DNA of 64,000 nucleotides, taken from Amphiura filiformis (Eukaryota > Echinodermata > Ophiuroidea > Amphilepidida > Amphiuridae). The position numbers and the translations under genes were made by a program. Of this stretch, positions 46,141 to 57,400 are shown piece by piece; position 1 is the first letter of the stretch; each line of letters begins with the position of its first letter. Location: the NCBI RefSeq assembly GCF_039555335.1, contig NC_092642.1:9992752-10056751 (forward strand), given 5' to 3'. The notes below the pieces were generated by a model. It had not been told where the DNA came from. It did not search any database and was given only the letters and a program-made list of their open reading frames with translations.

Positions 46141-46570
46141 TTGGCAAATTCCCTTGTCGTTTGTTAGTCTGTTTGCTGATGTTCTAATAACATGTTACAA
46201 GTGTCTACCCCTTGTAAAGATGCAAACAAGGTTTTAAATAAATAGCGCCATCATTGTTCAACTTTCCTTTAAAATAATAATAATAATGTTAATTTCTAAT
46301 GCGCACATCTCCACCAAATCAAGGCGCGATACAGAGATTATCTTACACTACATAATAAAAAAATAATTTACATTACAACTTAATCTACACATGAACAATA
46401 ATCAATAGGTGAACAAAAATATGGTGATGCACATCAGTAAAATGCTTCTTTCATTAAATGAGTTTTTAAAGAACGACTGTTTTACATGCCACCGTGTATG
46501 TTATTCCTCGGTTTTAACATGTCCCATAGACCTCGCTGGTGTTTTTTTTTAATAATTCTTCATCCGAGTG
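46141..46570. other. Intergenic DNA with a SINE-tail-like stretch
   Basis: 46277-46335 (AATAATAATAATG, then TGCGCACATCTCCACCAAAT and AAGGCGCGATACAGAGATT) resembles the 3' portion of some tRNA-derived SINEs. No gene. Confidence 0.35.
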
Positions 46571-46908
46571 TTAAAGGGGCATTTCGTGATCCACAGCCTC
46601 ATCCCCCACTTTTCTCCAAAAAAGTTGAGATTTTTATATCACTGGAAACCTCTGGCTACATAATGTTTATGTACAAAATATTTCTTGCAGATTAATTCGT
46701 TTTGCAAAGATATCGTGAAATTTGAATTTCGTTCTGGTGCACCAGAACGAACGCATTGTCTATGGAGCAGTATAATACACATAATCATGCATAACTCGCA
46801 AACGCAAAATCGGAATCAACTGTAATTTTGGGAATAGGCTTTTTTCGTGGATATGTACTGAAAAATGTCATAAAAAGAGGATGCTAGGATCACGAAATCC
46901 TCCTTTAA
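46571..46908. mobile_element. TTAA-flanked MITE, copy 2
   Basis: TTAA at both ends, termini AGGGGCATTTCGTGATCC and AGGAGGATTTCGTGATCC (inverted). Highly similar to 20370-20708, including the GTTCTGGTGCACCAGAAC palindrome. Confidence 0.85.
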
Positions 46909-47334
46909 GATATTTTTTTATATAAATAAAGTAGCTTGTTATGAAGAAAAGAGCATCAATCAATATAAGAGAACAAGGTGTGAAAACACATTACTTGTTT
47001 CATCCTTTCAAAAAAACAGCACATGTTACATATAATAGCAATATAGACATGTTGTATTCAGCGAAAATCACCACCATCATCATCTGACGAGCAGTGGTCT
47101 CCATTTGATAAAGAATTGCCTAGTTACACACATCTTAGAATCGACAATATCCAGGTAATGTGAAGTGTCATCTTAGTCCGACTGAGATAATATAAATAAT
47201 TGTAGCCTATAGGCCTATTCCTACTACTATAAAGGTACGTGTTTGAGTAGAAAATGAGCTTTGAAATGTTTTTGACCTGTTATACAGCATTTACTTTTTG
47301 CAAATAGCACTGAATGTAAACAGGGCTAGGCAGG
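46909..47334. other. Intergenic DNA, nothing recognised
   Basis: Unique-looking AT-rich DNA. Confidence 0.4.
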
Positions 47335-47747
47335 CAGTGGCGTAGCCAAGGGGCGGCGCGCCCGCTCATCAGTCCCGTCGGTTCATCTTAGGCCGTCTGT
47401 AGATGACAGGCCTTGGCTAAAAAAAAATTGGGTGTCAACAATAGACAATTTTGTGTGTACAATGTTGAAGAAAGAAAGAACATGTCGCTCAAATACTTTA
47501 TACTCAAATACATTATTGAAGGATATCGTATTATAAAGGTAAAAACACGTTGAATTTTTTTTGTCCTAAGCCCCCCCCCCCACACACACACACACACCCA
47601 CACTTTTTTAGTTTTCGAGGACCGCATTGGCCCAAAAAAATTGGGGTCAACAATTCACAACTTCCGTCAGCAAAAACATTTTTTGTCGGTACATTTACAA
47701 GTTGTGCCCCCCCCCCCCTCGGTTCCGAAAACCTGGCTACGCCACTG
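47335..47747. mobile_element. hAT-like MITE with CAGTGGCGTAGCCA ends
   Basis: The left end is CAGTGGCGTAGCCAAGG and the right end, inverted, is CAGTGGCGTAGCCAGG. The candidate flanking 8-mers do not match exactly, so the target duplication has decayed. The interior holds a C-run plus (CA)n tract at 47570-47605. Confidence 0.7.
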
Positions 47748-48164
47748 GGTCTAGTAACATACAGGCATGCAATTCACGTGGATTAAACAATTCTTATTTT
47801 CTCAAATTCGGCTAAAAACATCAGAAAGTAAACTGCTTTGATACCTGATATATCCCAAAACAAAAGAAAATCAATTTCAGAACGTTTGACAGTTTTGTCT
47901 TTGAAATTAGTGACGTGTGACTGAAATTGTCAGAAATCAAGCAAATTTTTACGTTTTGGTCCAATCCCTCTGAAATTACAAAACTATTCTAATTTTACTT
48001 TTATTGCCAGTTTAATAGAACTAACTAAAGGATTAAGATATATTTCATTTGCAAAGACAGGATAATATTTTTTTAATCAAAATCAAAATTAATCAATTTT
48101 TAAATAAATGCTGCGGGGTTTTTTTAATGTATTTTTTTTCATTGGGGTAATCCTTACACCAGCC
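47748..48164. other. Intergenic DNA, nothing recognised
   Basis: AT-rich DNA without a gene or a repeat shared elsewhere in the window. Confidence 0.4.
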
Positions 48165-48385
48165 CTAACTCTAAACGTTACCCTGACCCTAACCTACATA
48201 TTACCTAAGCCCTAATCCAAACGCGAATCCGAAACTTAACTCTCATTCTAATCCTACATGTAACTTAACCCGAACCCTATCCTAACACTATCCTAACGTT
48301 AACACTAACCATATATAATAGCAACTCTAATCATAACCTCATCCATAACCCTAATCTAAACCTAAAATGTCCTAAACCTTAACCG
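48165..48385. repeat. Degenerate CCCTAAC-type (telomere-like) repeat
   Basis: About 220 bp of scattered CCCTAA, CCTAAC and TAACCC motifs with many substitutions. It is interstitial, not a chromosome end. Confidence 0.7.
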
Positions 48386-48434
48386 TACACTCTGATGATT
48401 TGTTGGTATATGGGTGTTTATTTACAGTGCAGAC

Positions 48435-48755
48435 TTAAAAAAAAAATGTAGATATTTATACAGCGCTTTATGCCGTAAACAGCCTCAAAGCGCTTTACAT
48501 TTATTCCGCCGTCATTAGAATAATCGGAACCACGTTTGCAGCCTACAAATGGCGCAGGGTTCATCAGTACAACGACAGTGACTACCCCTAACAGCTTCCC
48601 ATTGCACCTGGGTGGGGTGAGGCAAGCGAGGCAAAGCGCCTTGCCCAAGGACACAACACGGTGGCGGGACGGGGACTCGAACCCACGCACGTCGAGCAAG
48701 CTCTCAGATTATGAGTCCAAGGCCGTATCCACTGAGCCACAGTGCCCTCTACAAG
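48435..48755 (-). repeat. tRNA-derived SINE
   Basis: On the minus strand: a tRNA-like head with A-box TGGCTCAGTGGATACGG and B-box GGGTTCGAGTCCCCG, then a body with GTCCTTGGGCAAGGCGCTTT and a tail rich in AAAGCGCTTT and GCGCTGTATAAATA. It lies about 130 bp upstream of the caspase 2 coding start. Confidence 0.8.
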
Positions 48756-48884
48756 GGTAAAGACTTAATAATGTAGAGTGTGCAGTTGAATGAATCTAGT
48801 TGTAAAGAAATTAATCTCTTGTAATTTGCTTACCTTTCAGTCACTGCCAGAATATTTACAACATTTTGGCACAAAAAAAAAGAC

Positions 48885-49276
48885 ATGGCAACTATAACGA
48901 AAGTCACGAAAGATTTACACGATGATGTTAATGCCAACTACAAAATATTACCCTCTTCTAGTGAGACACCTTCATTTCACCAACTGGCAGAACTGGCTAG
49001 ATCGCACGAAACTATTGACGCAAAGCCAACTACAGTGCAGACTTTCAATGACACCTGTTTACAGAAAGACGCTTTTCGTCAACCGCAGAACCGTTCTGAA
49101 AGGTTCCTCTCATATGAGGATAGCAATGATGACGATGATGATGATGTTAACAAGTCGATAGATGCGTTAAGAATGCTGAAGAATGAGAGTGATGATGAGG
49201 ATGAAGATGAGGAACAGCCCAAAATTGAAGGGACCGTATGTACCGACATGAAGCCATCACTCTTTAATTTCAAGGG
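48885..49276 (+). CDS. Caspase 2 exon 1 (acidic prodomain)
   Basis: ATG in the context GACATGG, 44 bases after an acceptor-like TTACCTTTCAG (ends 48840), which suggests a 5'-UTR intron. Encodes 130 residues, polar then Asp/Glu-rich, and ends in phase 2 at donor GTATGT. Confidence 0.8.
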
Positions 49277-51427
49277 GTATGTTACATTATAAGCTAACAT
49301 TTGTATAGATTTCATTTTCTGGTTACATTTTACAAAAACGATACAAAATTAACGTACAATGTCAAAGAAGCGCCAAATTTGGAACTTCTCCACGCAACTT
49401 GGTGTCTTTTCGAACTTCAAAGGGATTCCAATATGATGTCATATTCATTTCACAATCTAAGGGATTTTCCCAATGATGCAAAACAGTGAATATTGTAGAG
49501 AAGAGGGGATTCTCAAACAATCCAAAATTAGATATGATTCAATTTGTTTTGCTCAACTTGATGCATCAGATTCCCTAAAGTGTCTTATGAAATAGATTTT
49601 TGATAGTTTGATACTATTTGTATTTAATTTGCAGCATTTTGAAAATTTAACCCACATTGCTATTAATACCCTTTGACCTACTTTGACATATATCTCATAA
49701 ATTAGGCATCCTAGGGATACCCAACTATTGACGTTTTTATTCTTTGGGACCAGATGAGCATTATGTGATATTTTTAATAAAGCATTTCAAATATTTAATC
49801 CCCTTGTGTGTGACCTTTGATCTCAAGAACATTTTTGCTCAAGGGTACCCTCCTGGCTCCCTGCGGAACCTAACACAAGATACCCTACTAGTACTCGAAG
49901 CAAAAAAGAATGCATTAGTACGCAACTTCACGGTCATACTGTGTCGTCAATCACCTATCATCGACTGTTTGACGTTCAGCTCCAAATCGAGTTCAAAATA
50001 ATTGCACAGGATCTATTGAACATTATGGGACTGTAATCAAAGCACTCGGGGCTCTTTAAATATGGATCATTTACATTGTCTTATCTGGCCGTCAGCAATT
50101 ATATGTAAGTTAATACAGAAGCGTTTAAGAAACGTAGTTGAATGTCCTCGGCAGGAAGAATAGGGCACTAGTATAAATACCGACACCGAATTCAAAGATA
50201 GGTTAATAGGTTTTTAAGAATAAATCCCGGAATGAATACAAGTTATTCATAAAGAACTTCATCCCATTTTAAAGGTTGATTTCTCAAAGATGAGAAGTTT
50301 GTTTGAAAGATGTTTATATGAAGATGTTTGTGTTATAATAATTTGACACATTTTCTTTTTCAACTTTGAGAAATAAACTTTTAATATTGGGTTAAAGTTC
50401 TTCATGGACCATCGTGTAATCTTCAGCAGACAAAAGGTTCTCTATGTAAATTGTTATTACAAGTAGCATTGAAGTTTCATAAGCTTTATACTACAGAATG
50501 GGAAGCTTGAATATTTCTTCATAATAATTATAATTATACTGTATGCGGTATTAAAGATTAGGCAACAGATAGGAGTTGCATACTCTAGACAGATTAATTC
50601 ATTTTTAGTGGGTTCGCCGTCGTACAAGTTAAGAACTGTCAAGCTTTCATCAGGAGTAACTCTGATTTCTTCAGGACAAAGTACCTAAGAATGAGACATG
50701 TAAGCCGCCCTTGCCTACTGGTGGCTCTGAAAAGAGCCGTTTACTGAAGACTCTCTGTCAACAGAGAACAAACAGATCTCGCCTATCTGCTACTGTAAAC
50801 ATGGTAAAATGTTTGGTGGCTCTAAAAAGAACCGTTCACTGAAGACTGCCCCTTGTCAACAGGAAACGAGCAGACCTCGCCGGCTATCTGCTAATGGAAA
50901 AGGGTTGGTGGCTCTGAAAAGAGCCGTTCACTGAAGACTGCCCTTGTCAACAGAAAACAAGCAGACCTCGCCTATCTGCTAATGCAACTGCAGAGAGTTT
51001 GCAACCAAGTAGGTTTTTCCTTCCCTTTTTGTGTGATTATTAAATAAATAGGCTGTCCCTTGCCTATGAAGTCGGTGATCATGGGCTGACATCAGATGAT
51101 CAATCTATACCACAATTTAGATTAATCTATCAAGTTTGTTGTAAACAATGCATGCAACTACACATACTTTCAATAAGTTATAAGTAGCTAAAACCTAAAT
51201 CAAAATTTTACTCCTAATTCTATGTGAATGGAAACTCACTACTTTGACATTAAAATTATAAGAACTGAATTAGAAGGACCAGTTCTGAAAGCTTACAAGC
51301 TTTTTAGAGTGACAACATAATGCTAATGCTACTGGTATCTCCTACGTGCAAAGAAGTGCCTGAGGAGTTTGGTTAGCTAAGAATGCTACAAATAATCTGC
51401 TATTCTTTAACTTAACTTTCATCACAG
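49277..51427. other. Intron 1 of caspase 2
   Basis: 2,151 bp. Contains an inverted-repeat segment at about 50258-50405 (GAACTTCATCCCATTTTAAA against its partner) and, on the opposite strand, three histone-type stem-loops at 50723-50925. Confidence 0.75.
50700..51000 (-). repeat. Three tandem about 94-bp units with histone-mRNA-type 3' stem-loops
   Basis: On the minus strand units 1 and 3 carry AACGGCTCTTTTCAGAGCC followed by ACCA. The hairpins map to 50723-50738, 50818-50833 and 50910-50925. The middle one has GGTTCTTTTTAGAGCC, which still pairs by one G-U wobble. The six-pair stem, four-base T-rich loop, ACC after the stem and an adenine before it match the SLBP-bound histone mRNA 3' element. 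No histone frame lies beside them, and no clear purine-rich downstream element is seen. Each unit also has a GCAGA/TCTGC inverted pair. Confidence 0.75.
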
Positions 51428-51662
51428 TTTCCTTGACACCCTGTCTCTCGATCTTCACTTAAAATATTCAATGGATAATCCACGCAGAGGAATAGCTCTT
51501 ATATTTAACAACGACGTGTTTGATACTCATCTGGGACTATCTCGAAGATCAGGTTCTGGCGCAGATGTGAAACAACTTAAGAAACAGTTTGGAAAACTAG
51601 GATTTGAAGTGTATGTCTACGCAAATCTTGGCTTAAATGAGTTGAAAAAGCGGTGAAGTTGG
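51428..51662 (+). CDS. Caspase 2 exon 2 (p20 N-terminal part, frameshifted)
   Basis: Acceptor TTTCATCACAG. Encodes YSMDNPRRGIALIFNNDVF, RRSGSGADV with the substrate-binding Arg, and KLGFEVYVYANL. One base shorter than the matching exon of caspase 1; the frame hits TGA seven bases before the GTAAGA donor at 51663. Confidence 0.85.
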
Positions 51663-51935
51663 GTAAGATTAAGATTTATCTTTATTTTATGATATAAACA
51701 ATAGACAAACAGTACTGCTTAAATGTTGGACTCCGTTTATATTAAAGACCTTGTAATTCAGTATAAGTTCTCCACATTTTCAGTATTATTTTTAATAAAG
51801 CTAGCAAAAGTGACAAGAATAGTGTCACAATCCTACTCTTTATTTTCTGTGTTAATGGTTTTGGGACATATACATGTAATAGCTCAGTTTATGTTGAATT
51901 ATAAAACGGATCTGTAAGGCTACAACTGAAATGGT

Positions 51936-52486
51936 GCTATTCCAGTTGAAATCTATAATATATCCCTGTGGAAAACATAACCTTAAGGGGGTACCACACC
52001 CCTGTGGTAAATTTATGACTATTTTTGTATTTTTCTCAAAAAATAATAACACACTGGTAACAAAAGTTATGTATACTGTTGGGGCAAGGAATCCAATTAC
52101 TACACTGAAATTTCAGTGACTCAAGATAAGCGGTTCAGTATATATGATAGAAAACGAGGTACATCCTAGCGGTACCTTATTTCTTATCATAAATAACGAA
52201 CCGCTTGTCTTTGGTCACTGAAATTCCAGTATAGTAATTGCATTCCTTGCCCCTATAATATACATAACTTTTGTTACCAGTGTGTTATTAGTTTTTGAGA
52301 AAAATGCAAAAATAGACACAAATTTATCGAGGGGTGTAGTACCCCTTAATCCGGCCCTTAACTAATCTCCCAAACAGGGAATTTGAATTCAAATGGAGGT
52401 TACGAAAAAGGGTGACTACATATGAAATCTAACCCCCCCTGGGTGGGAGATTATGTCTTCCATAAATGAATATGAACTAGAATAGC
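51936..52486. mobile_element. GGCTATTCCA-family MITE (copy e), hosting a nested MITE
   Basis: The left end GCTATTCCAGTTGAAATCTA and right end GAACTAGAATAGC are 550 bp apart because another element (51987-52345) sits inside. Lies in intron 2 of caspase 2. Confidence 0.75.
51983..52349. mobile_element. TTAA-flanked palindromic MITE nested in copy e
   Basis: TTAA (51983-51986 and 52346-52349) flanks inverted termini GGGGGTACCACACCCC and GGGGTACTACACCCC. The arms pair over most of the 359 bp (ACACTGGTAACAAAAGTTAT, CACTGAAATTTCAGTGAC-like blocks), making one long foldback centred near 52170. Confidence 0.85.
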
Positions 52487-53043
52487 ACATTGTCGAGTTG
52501 ACGAATACAGGCTATAGCAGTTATGTGCATTGTAAATACGACCTAATGAAATTGTGAATAAAAATGAAGTGCCGAGTAAAATAATGAAATAAATAAAAAG
52601 ATATTGCGAAGTGTTTTTGAAGTATTGAAATGTGTAAGTGGCTATAGTCAATAATTAATTCGCCAATGAACATGATGAAGGCGCCACCAGTGATCCCCGG
52701 GATAGAGTGAACAACATTCTTAAAATCAAATTGACAAAGCTGAAAACACCAATGCTGAAAATAGAAACCTCCATTCAATGGTAAAATGTCAATAGTTAAC
52801 TTATTACATGTATAGGTCACTCTCGCACCTGCAGACTGTGTAAACACATCTATCATGCCTATATTCCTACAAAAATGCAAACATCTAATTTTTAATGATT
52901 TTTTTTTTCTTTCAGATTTTCAATTTCAAGTAGCGACTAGTTTTAGAGTCAGAATCAAATGTTTTGACTCATGCTGATAATGTATTATGATGAATTATGG
53001 AATTAATTTCTGCCAGAGGAATTTCATAAAATGAAAAAGGCTT

Positions 53044-53234
53044 AGACCATTCATATAGTTACCACTTTCCTGTCATTTATGGAATGAACATCGATATCAC
53101 GTGATTAATAACGAAATAATCACGTGTTATCCTTCTTGACCTCGCTTTGGTTATTTTATAATACGTGCTATCGATGAGATATCGATGTTCACCTTATCAA
53201 CGGCAAGAAAGTGCTAATTATAGGAACGGTCTAT
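53044..53234. mobile_element. Short inverted-repeat MITE beside caspase 2 exon 3
   Basis: The arms of about 55 bp begin TAGACCATTCATATAGTTA (left) and TAGACCGTTCCTATAATTAG (right, inverted) and end GAACATCGATATC. Its right edge is about 33 bp from the exon 3 acceptor. TA borders both ends. The interior contains CACGTG twice. Confidence 0.8.
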
Positions 53235-53266
53235 TTTAATGAGTTTTAAAATTATTACCTCTACAG

Positions 53267-53445
53267 CCTCATCGGTAGATCATACCAATGCTGATAGTTT
53301 TGTATGTATTTTCCTGACTCACGGTGATGATGATGGTTTACTCTATGCCTACGATGGTTCCGTAAATCTACAAGAGCTTTTGGACGAGTTTCGTGGTAAT
53401 AAATGTCGTTCTCTAATTGGGAAACCGAAGATTTTTATCATACAG
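53267..53445 (+). CDS. Caspase 2 exon 3 (catalytic His)
   Basis: Acceptor TACCTCTACAG. Encodes [18 protein letters not shown] and GKPKIFIIQ. Exactly 179 nt, like exon 4 of caspase 1. Ends in phase 0 at donor GTAATG. Confidence 0.93.
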
Positions 53446-53829
53446 GTAATGAACCATTTCCGATAAAGACCATGCAATAACGGGACTGTCAACAGCGAAG
53501 TTGATACTATGCAGAGAAAACATACAATATGCCTGCGTAATTGATACTGACATTTTCTTTATTAGTTGTTGCTCTTTTCGACATCAGTTTCATAAAAATG
53601 ACACTCCAGTCTTGCCTTTTGAAAGACAAGACAGTTATACGCAATTTCATGCCCGTAGTACGTGAATCTGCTATACTTGATTGAGGCAAACAGTTATGTG
53701 TTTGTACAGTTGTGGGAATTTGCTTCTTGTCATTGTTATCTCGTTTCATATAACGTACGCCCATATAATCATAATAATTGAAATGTACGAGTCATCCATT
53801 CAGGTAACTAGCTGTGTTATATTAATGTC

Positions 53830-53866
53830 TTCATAAGGGGTGTATGGATTTCTACAGGAATAGCGT
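53830..53866. mobile_element. GGCTATTCCA-family MITE (copy f), solo end
   Basis: CTTCATAAGGGGTGTATGG and GGAATAGC only. The other end is missing. Confidence 0.6.
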
Positions 53867-53984
53867 ATTATTGACGTCTAAATTTGTATATTTTTGAGGC
53901 CAATGTTTCTGTCACTAAGTAAGTGCAGCCAGTGTAGAGCGTATCAATATTTATGTAATCTATCATAACTTGATTAAACGGGTC

Positions 53985-54250
53985 ATGTCGTTATTCCGAA
54001 GGACCGTTTGGGTCATTATTCTAAAGGTTCGTTATTCCAAAGGGTCATTAATCCGAATTTTTAAATCAGGATCCTTTTTCTGAAATGTCAATACTCCGAA
54101 TTTCGGTCGGAATAACGGTCATTACTGTCAATTCCGAGTAAAAACGCTTTCGAATAACGACCGATACTTACTGTGAATTTAAGTAACGAGCCTTCGAAGT
54201 ATTGGCTCTTTGGAATAAAGAACTTTCGGAATAACGGCCTGAAACCGATA
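53985..54250. repeat. TTATTCCGAA-rich palindromic repeat
   Basis: Direct short repeats GTTATTCCGAAGG, GGGTCATTATTC and CATTAATCCGAA on the left half are met by inverted TTCGGAATAACGG and TCGGAATAACGG on the right half, so the block folds on itself. In intron 3 of caspase 2. Confidence 0.75.
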
Positions 54251-54429
54251 AAAGGTCAAAATAATGACTTTCAGTAGTAGCACGATGTGTGTATTACATT
54301 TTGCAAAACGCTTGGTGACTTTTAGAATGACTATACACGGTAACTGGTCTAAGTGAACCGGACATGCACACGGTCAACTTAATTTGGTGTCACCGAATAT
54401 ATTGTATTAGTTAATAAAATTATGTACAT

Positions 54430-57400
54430 TCAATACCAATGTGCCAATTCATCAAGAAGAAAAATGTCCTAAGCAAATTCAATACCATCATTTTCCTACA
54501 TCTGGTTCATCCCATGGATTAGGTTCCTATGTCCCAAATTCAATACCAATGTACGTTTTCCTATATCTGGTTCATCCCATGGAGTAGGTTCCTATGCCCC
54601 AAATTCAATACCAATGTACGTTTAACTAAATCTGGTTCATCCCATGGAGTAGGTTCCTATGTCCCAAATTCAATACCAATGTACATTTAACTAAATCCGG
54701 TTCATCCCATGGAGTAGGTTCCTATGCCCCAAATTCAATACCAATGTACGTTTAACTAAATCCGGTTCATCCCATGGAGTAGGTTCCTATGTCCCAAATT
54801 CAATACCAATGTACATTTAACTAAATCTGGTTCATCCCATGGAGTAGGTTCCTATGTCCCAAATTCAATACCAATGTACATTTAACTAAATCTGGTTCAT
54901 CCCATGGAGTAGGTTCCTATGCCCCAAATTCAATACCAATGTACATTTAACTAAATCCGGTTCATCCCATGGAGTAGGTTCCTATGTCCCAAATTCAATA
55001 CCAATGTACATTTCCTAAATCTGGTTCATCCCATGGAGTAGGTTCCTATGTCCCAAATTCAATACCAATGTACGTTTTCCTATATCTGGTTCATCCCATG
55101 GAGTAGGTTCCTATGTCCCAAATTCAATACCAATGTACATTTTCCTAAATCTGGTTCATCCCATGGAGTAGGTTCCTATGTCCCAAATTCAATACCAATG
55201 TACGTTTTCCTACATCCGGTTCATCCCATGGAGTAGGTTCCTATGTCCCAAATTCAATGCCAATGTACGTTTAACTAAATCCGGTTCATCCCATGGAGTA
55301 GGTTCCTATGTCCCAAATTCAATACCAATGTACATTTAACTAAATCTGGTTCATCCCATGGAGTAGGTTCCTATGTCCCAAATTCAATACCAATGTACAT
55401 TTAACTAAATCTGGTTCATCCCATGGAGTAGGTTCCTATGTCCCAAATTCAATACCAATGTACATTTAACTAAATCTGGTTCATCCCATGGAGTAGGTTC
55501 CTATGTCCCAAATTCAATACCAATGTACATTTAACTAAATCTGGTTCATCCCATGGAGTAGGTTCCTATGTCCCAAATTCAATACCAATGTACATTTAAC
55601 TAAATCCGGTTCATCCCATGGAGTAGGTTCCTATGTCCCAAATTCAATACCAATGTACATTTTCCTAAATCTGGTTCATCCCATGAAGTAGGTTCCTATG
55701 TCCCAAATTCAATACCAATGTACATTTCCTAAATCTGGTTCATCCCATGGAGTAGGTTCCTATGTCCCAAATTCAATACCAATGTACATTTAACTAAATC
55801 TGGTTCATCCCATGGAGTAGGTTCCTATGTCCCAAATTCAATACCAATGTACATTTAACTAAATCCGGTTCATCCCATGGAGTAGGTTCCTATGTCCCAA
55901 ATTCAATACCAATGTACATTTTCCTAAATCTGGTTCATCCCATGAAGTAGGTTCCTATGTCCCAAATTCAATACCAATGTACATTTCCTAAATCTGGTTC
56001 ATCCCATGGAGTAGGTTCCTATGTCCCAAATTCAATACCAATGTACATTTTCCTAAATCGGGTTCATCCCACGGAGTAGGTTCCTATGTCCCAAATTCAA
56101 TACCAATGTACATTTTCCTAAATCTGGTTCATCCCATGAAGTAGGTTCCTATGTCCCAAATTCAATACCAATGTACATTTCCTAAATCTGGTTCATCCCA
56201 TGGAGTAGGTTCCTATGTCCCAAATTCAATACCAATGTACGTTTTCCTATATCTGGTTCATCCCATGGAGTAGGTTCCTATGCCCCAAATTCAATACCAA
56301 TGTACATTTCCTAAATCTGGTTCATCCCATGGAGTAGGTTCCTATGTGTCAAATTCAATACCAATGTACATTTTCCTATATCTGGTTCATCCCATGGAGT
56401 AGGTTCCTATGTCCCAAATTCAATACCAATGTACGTTTTCCTATATCTGGTTCATCCCATGGAGTAGGTTCCTATGCCCCAAATTCAATACCAATGTACA
56501 TTTTCCTAAATCTGGTTCATCCCATGGAGTAGGTTCCTATGTCCCAAATTCAATACCAATGTACGTTTTCCTACATCCAGTTCATCCCATGGAGTAGGTT
56601 CCTATGTCCCAAATTCAATACCAATGTACATTTTCCTAAATCCAGTTCATCCCATGGAGTAGGTTCCTATGTCCCAAATTCAATACCAATGTACATTTTC
56701 CTAAATCCGGTTCATCCCATGGAGTAGGTTCCTATGTCCCAAATTCAATACCAATGTACATTTTCCTAAATCCGGTTCATCCCATGGAGTAGGTTCCTAT
56801 GTCCCAAATTCAATACCAATGTACATTTCCTAAATCTGGTTCATCCCATGGAGTAGGTTCCTATGTCCCAAATTCAATACCAATGTACATTTTCCTAAAT
56901 CTGGTTCATCCCATGGAGTAGGTTCCTATGTCCCAAATTCAATACCAATGTACATTTTCCTAAATCCGGTTCATCCCATGGAGTAGGTTCCTATGTCCCA
57001 AATTCAATACCGATGTACATTTTCCTAAATCCAGTTCATCCCATGGAGTAGGTTCCTATGTCCCAAATTCAATACCAATGTACATTTAACTAAATCCGGT
57101 TCATCCCATGGAGTAGGTTCCTATGTCCCAAATTCAATACCAATGTACATTTAACTAAATCTGGTTCATCCCATGGAGTAGGTTCCTATGTCCCAAATTC
57201 AATACCAATGTACATTTAACTAAATCTGGTTCATCCCATGGAGTAGGTTCCTATGTCCCAAATTCAATACCAATGTACATTTTCCTAAATCGGGTTCATC
57301 CCATGGAGTAGGTTCCTATGTCCCAAATTCAATACCAATGTACGTTTTCCTAAATCTGGTTCATCCCATGGAGTAGGTTCCTATGTCCCAAATTCAATAC

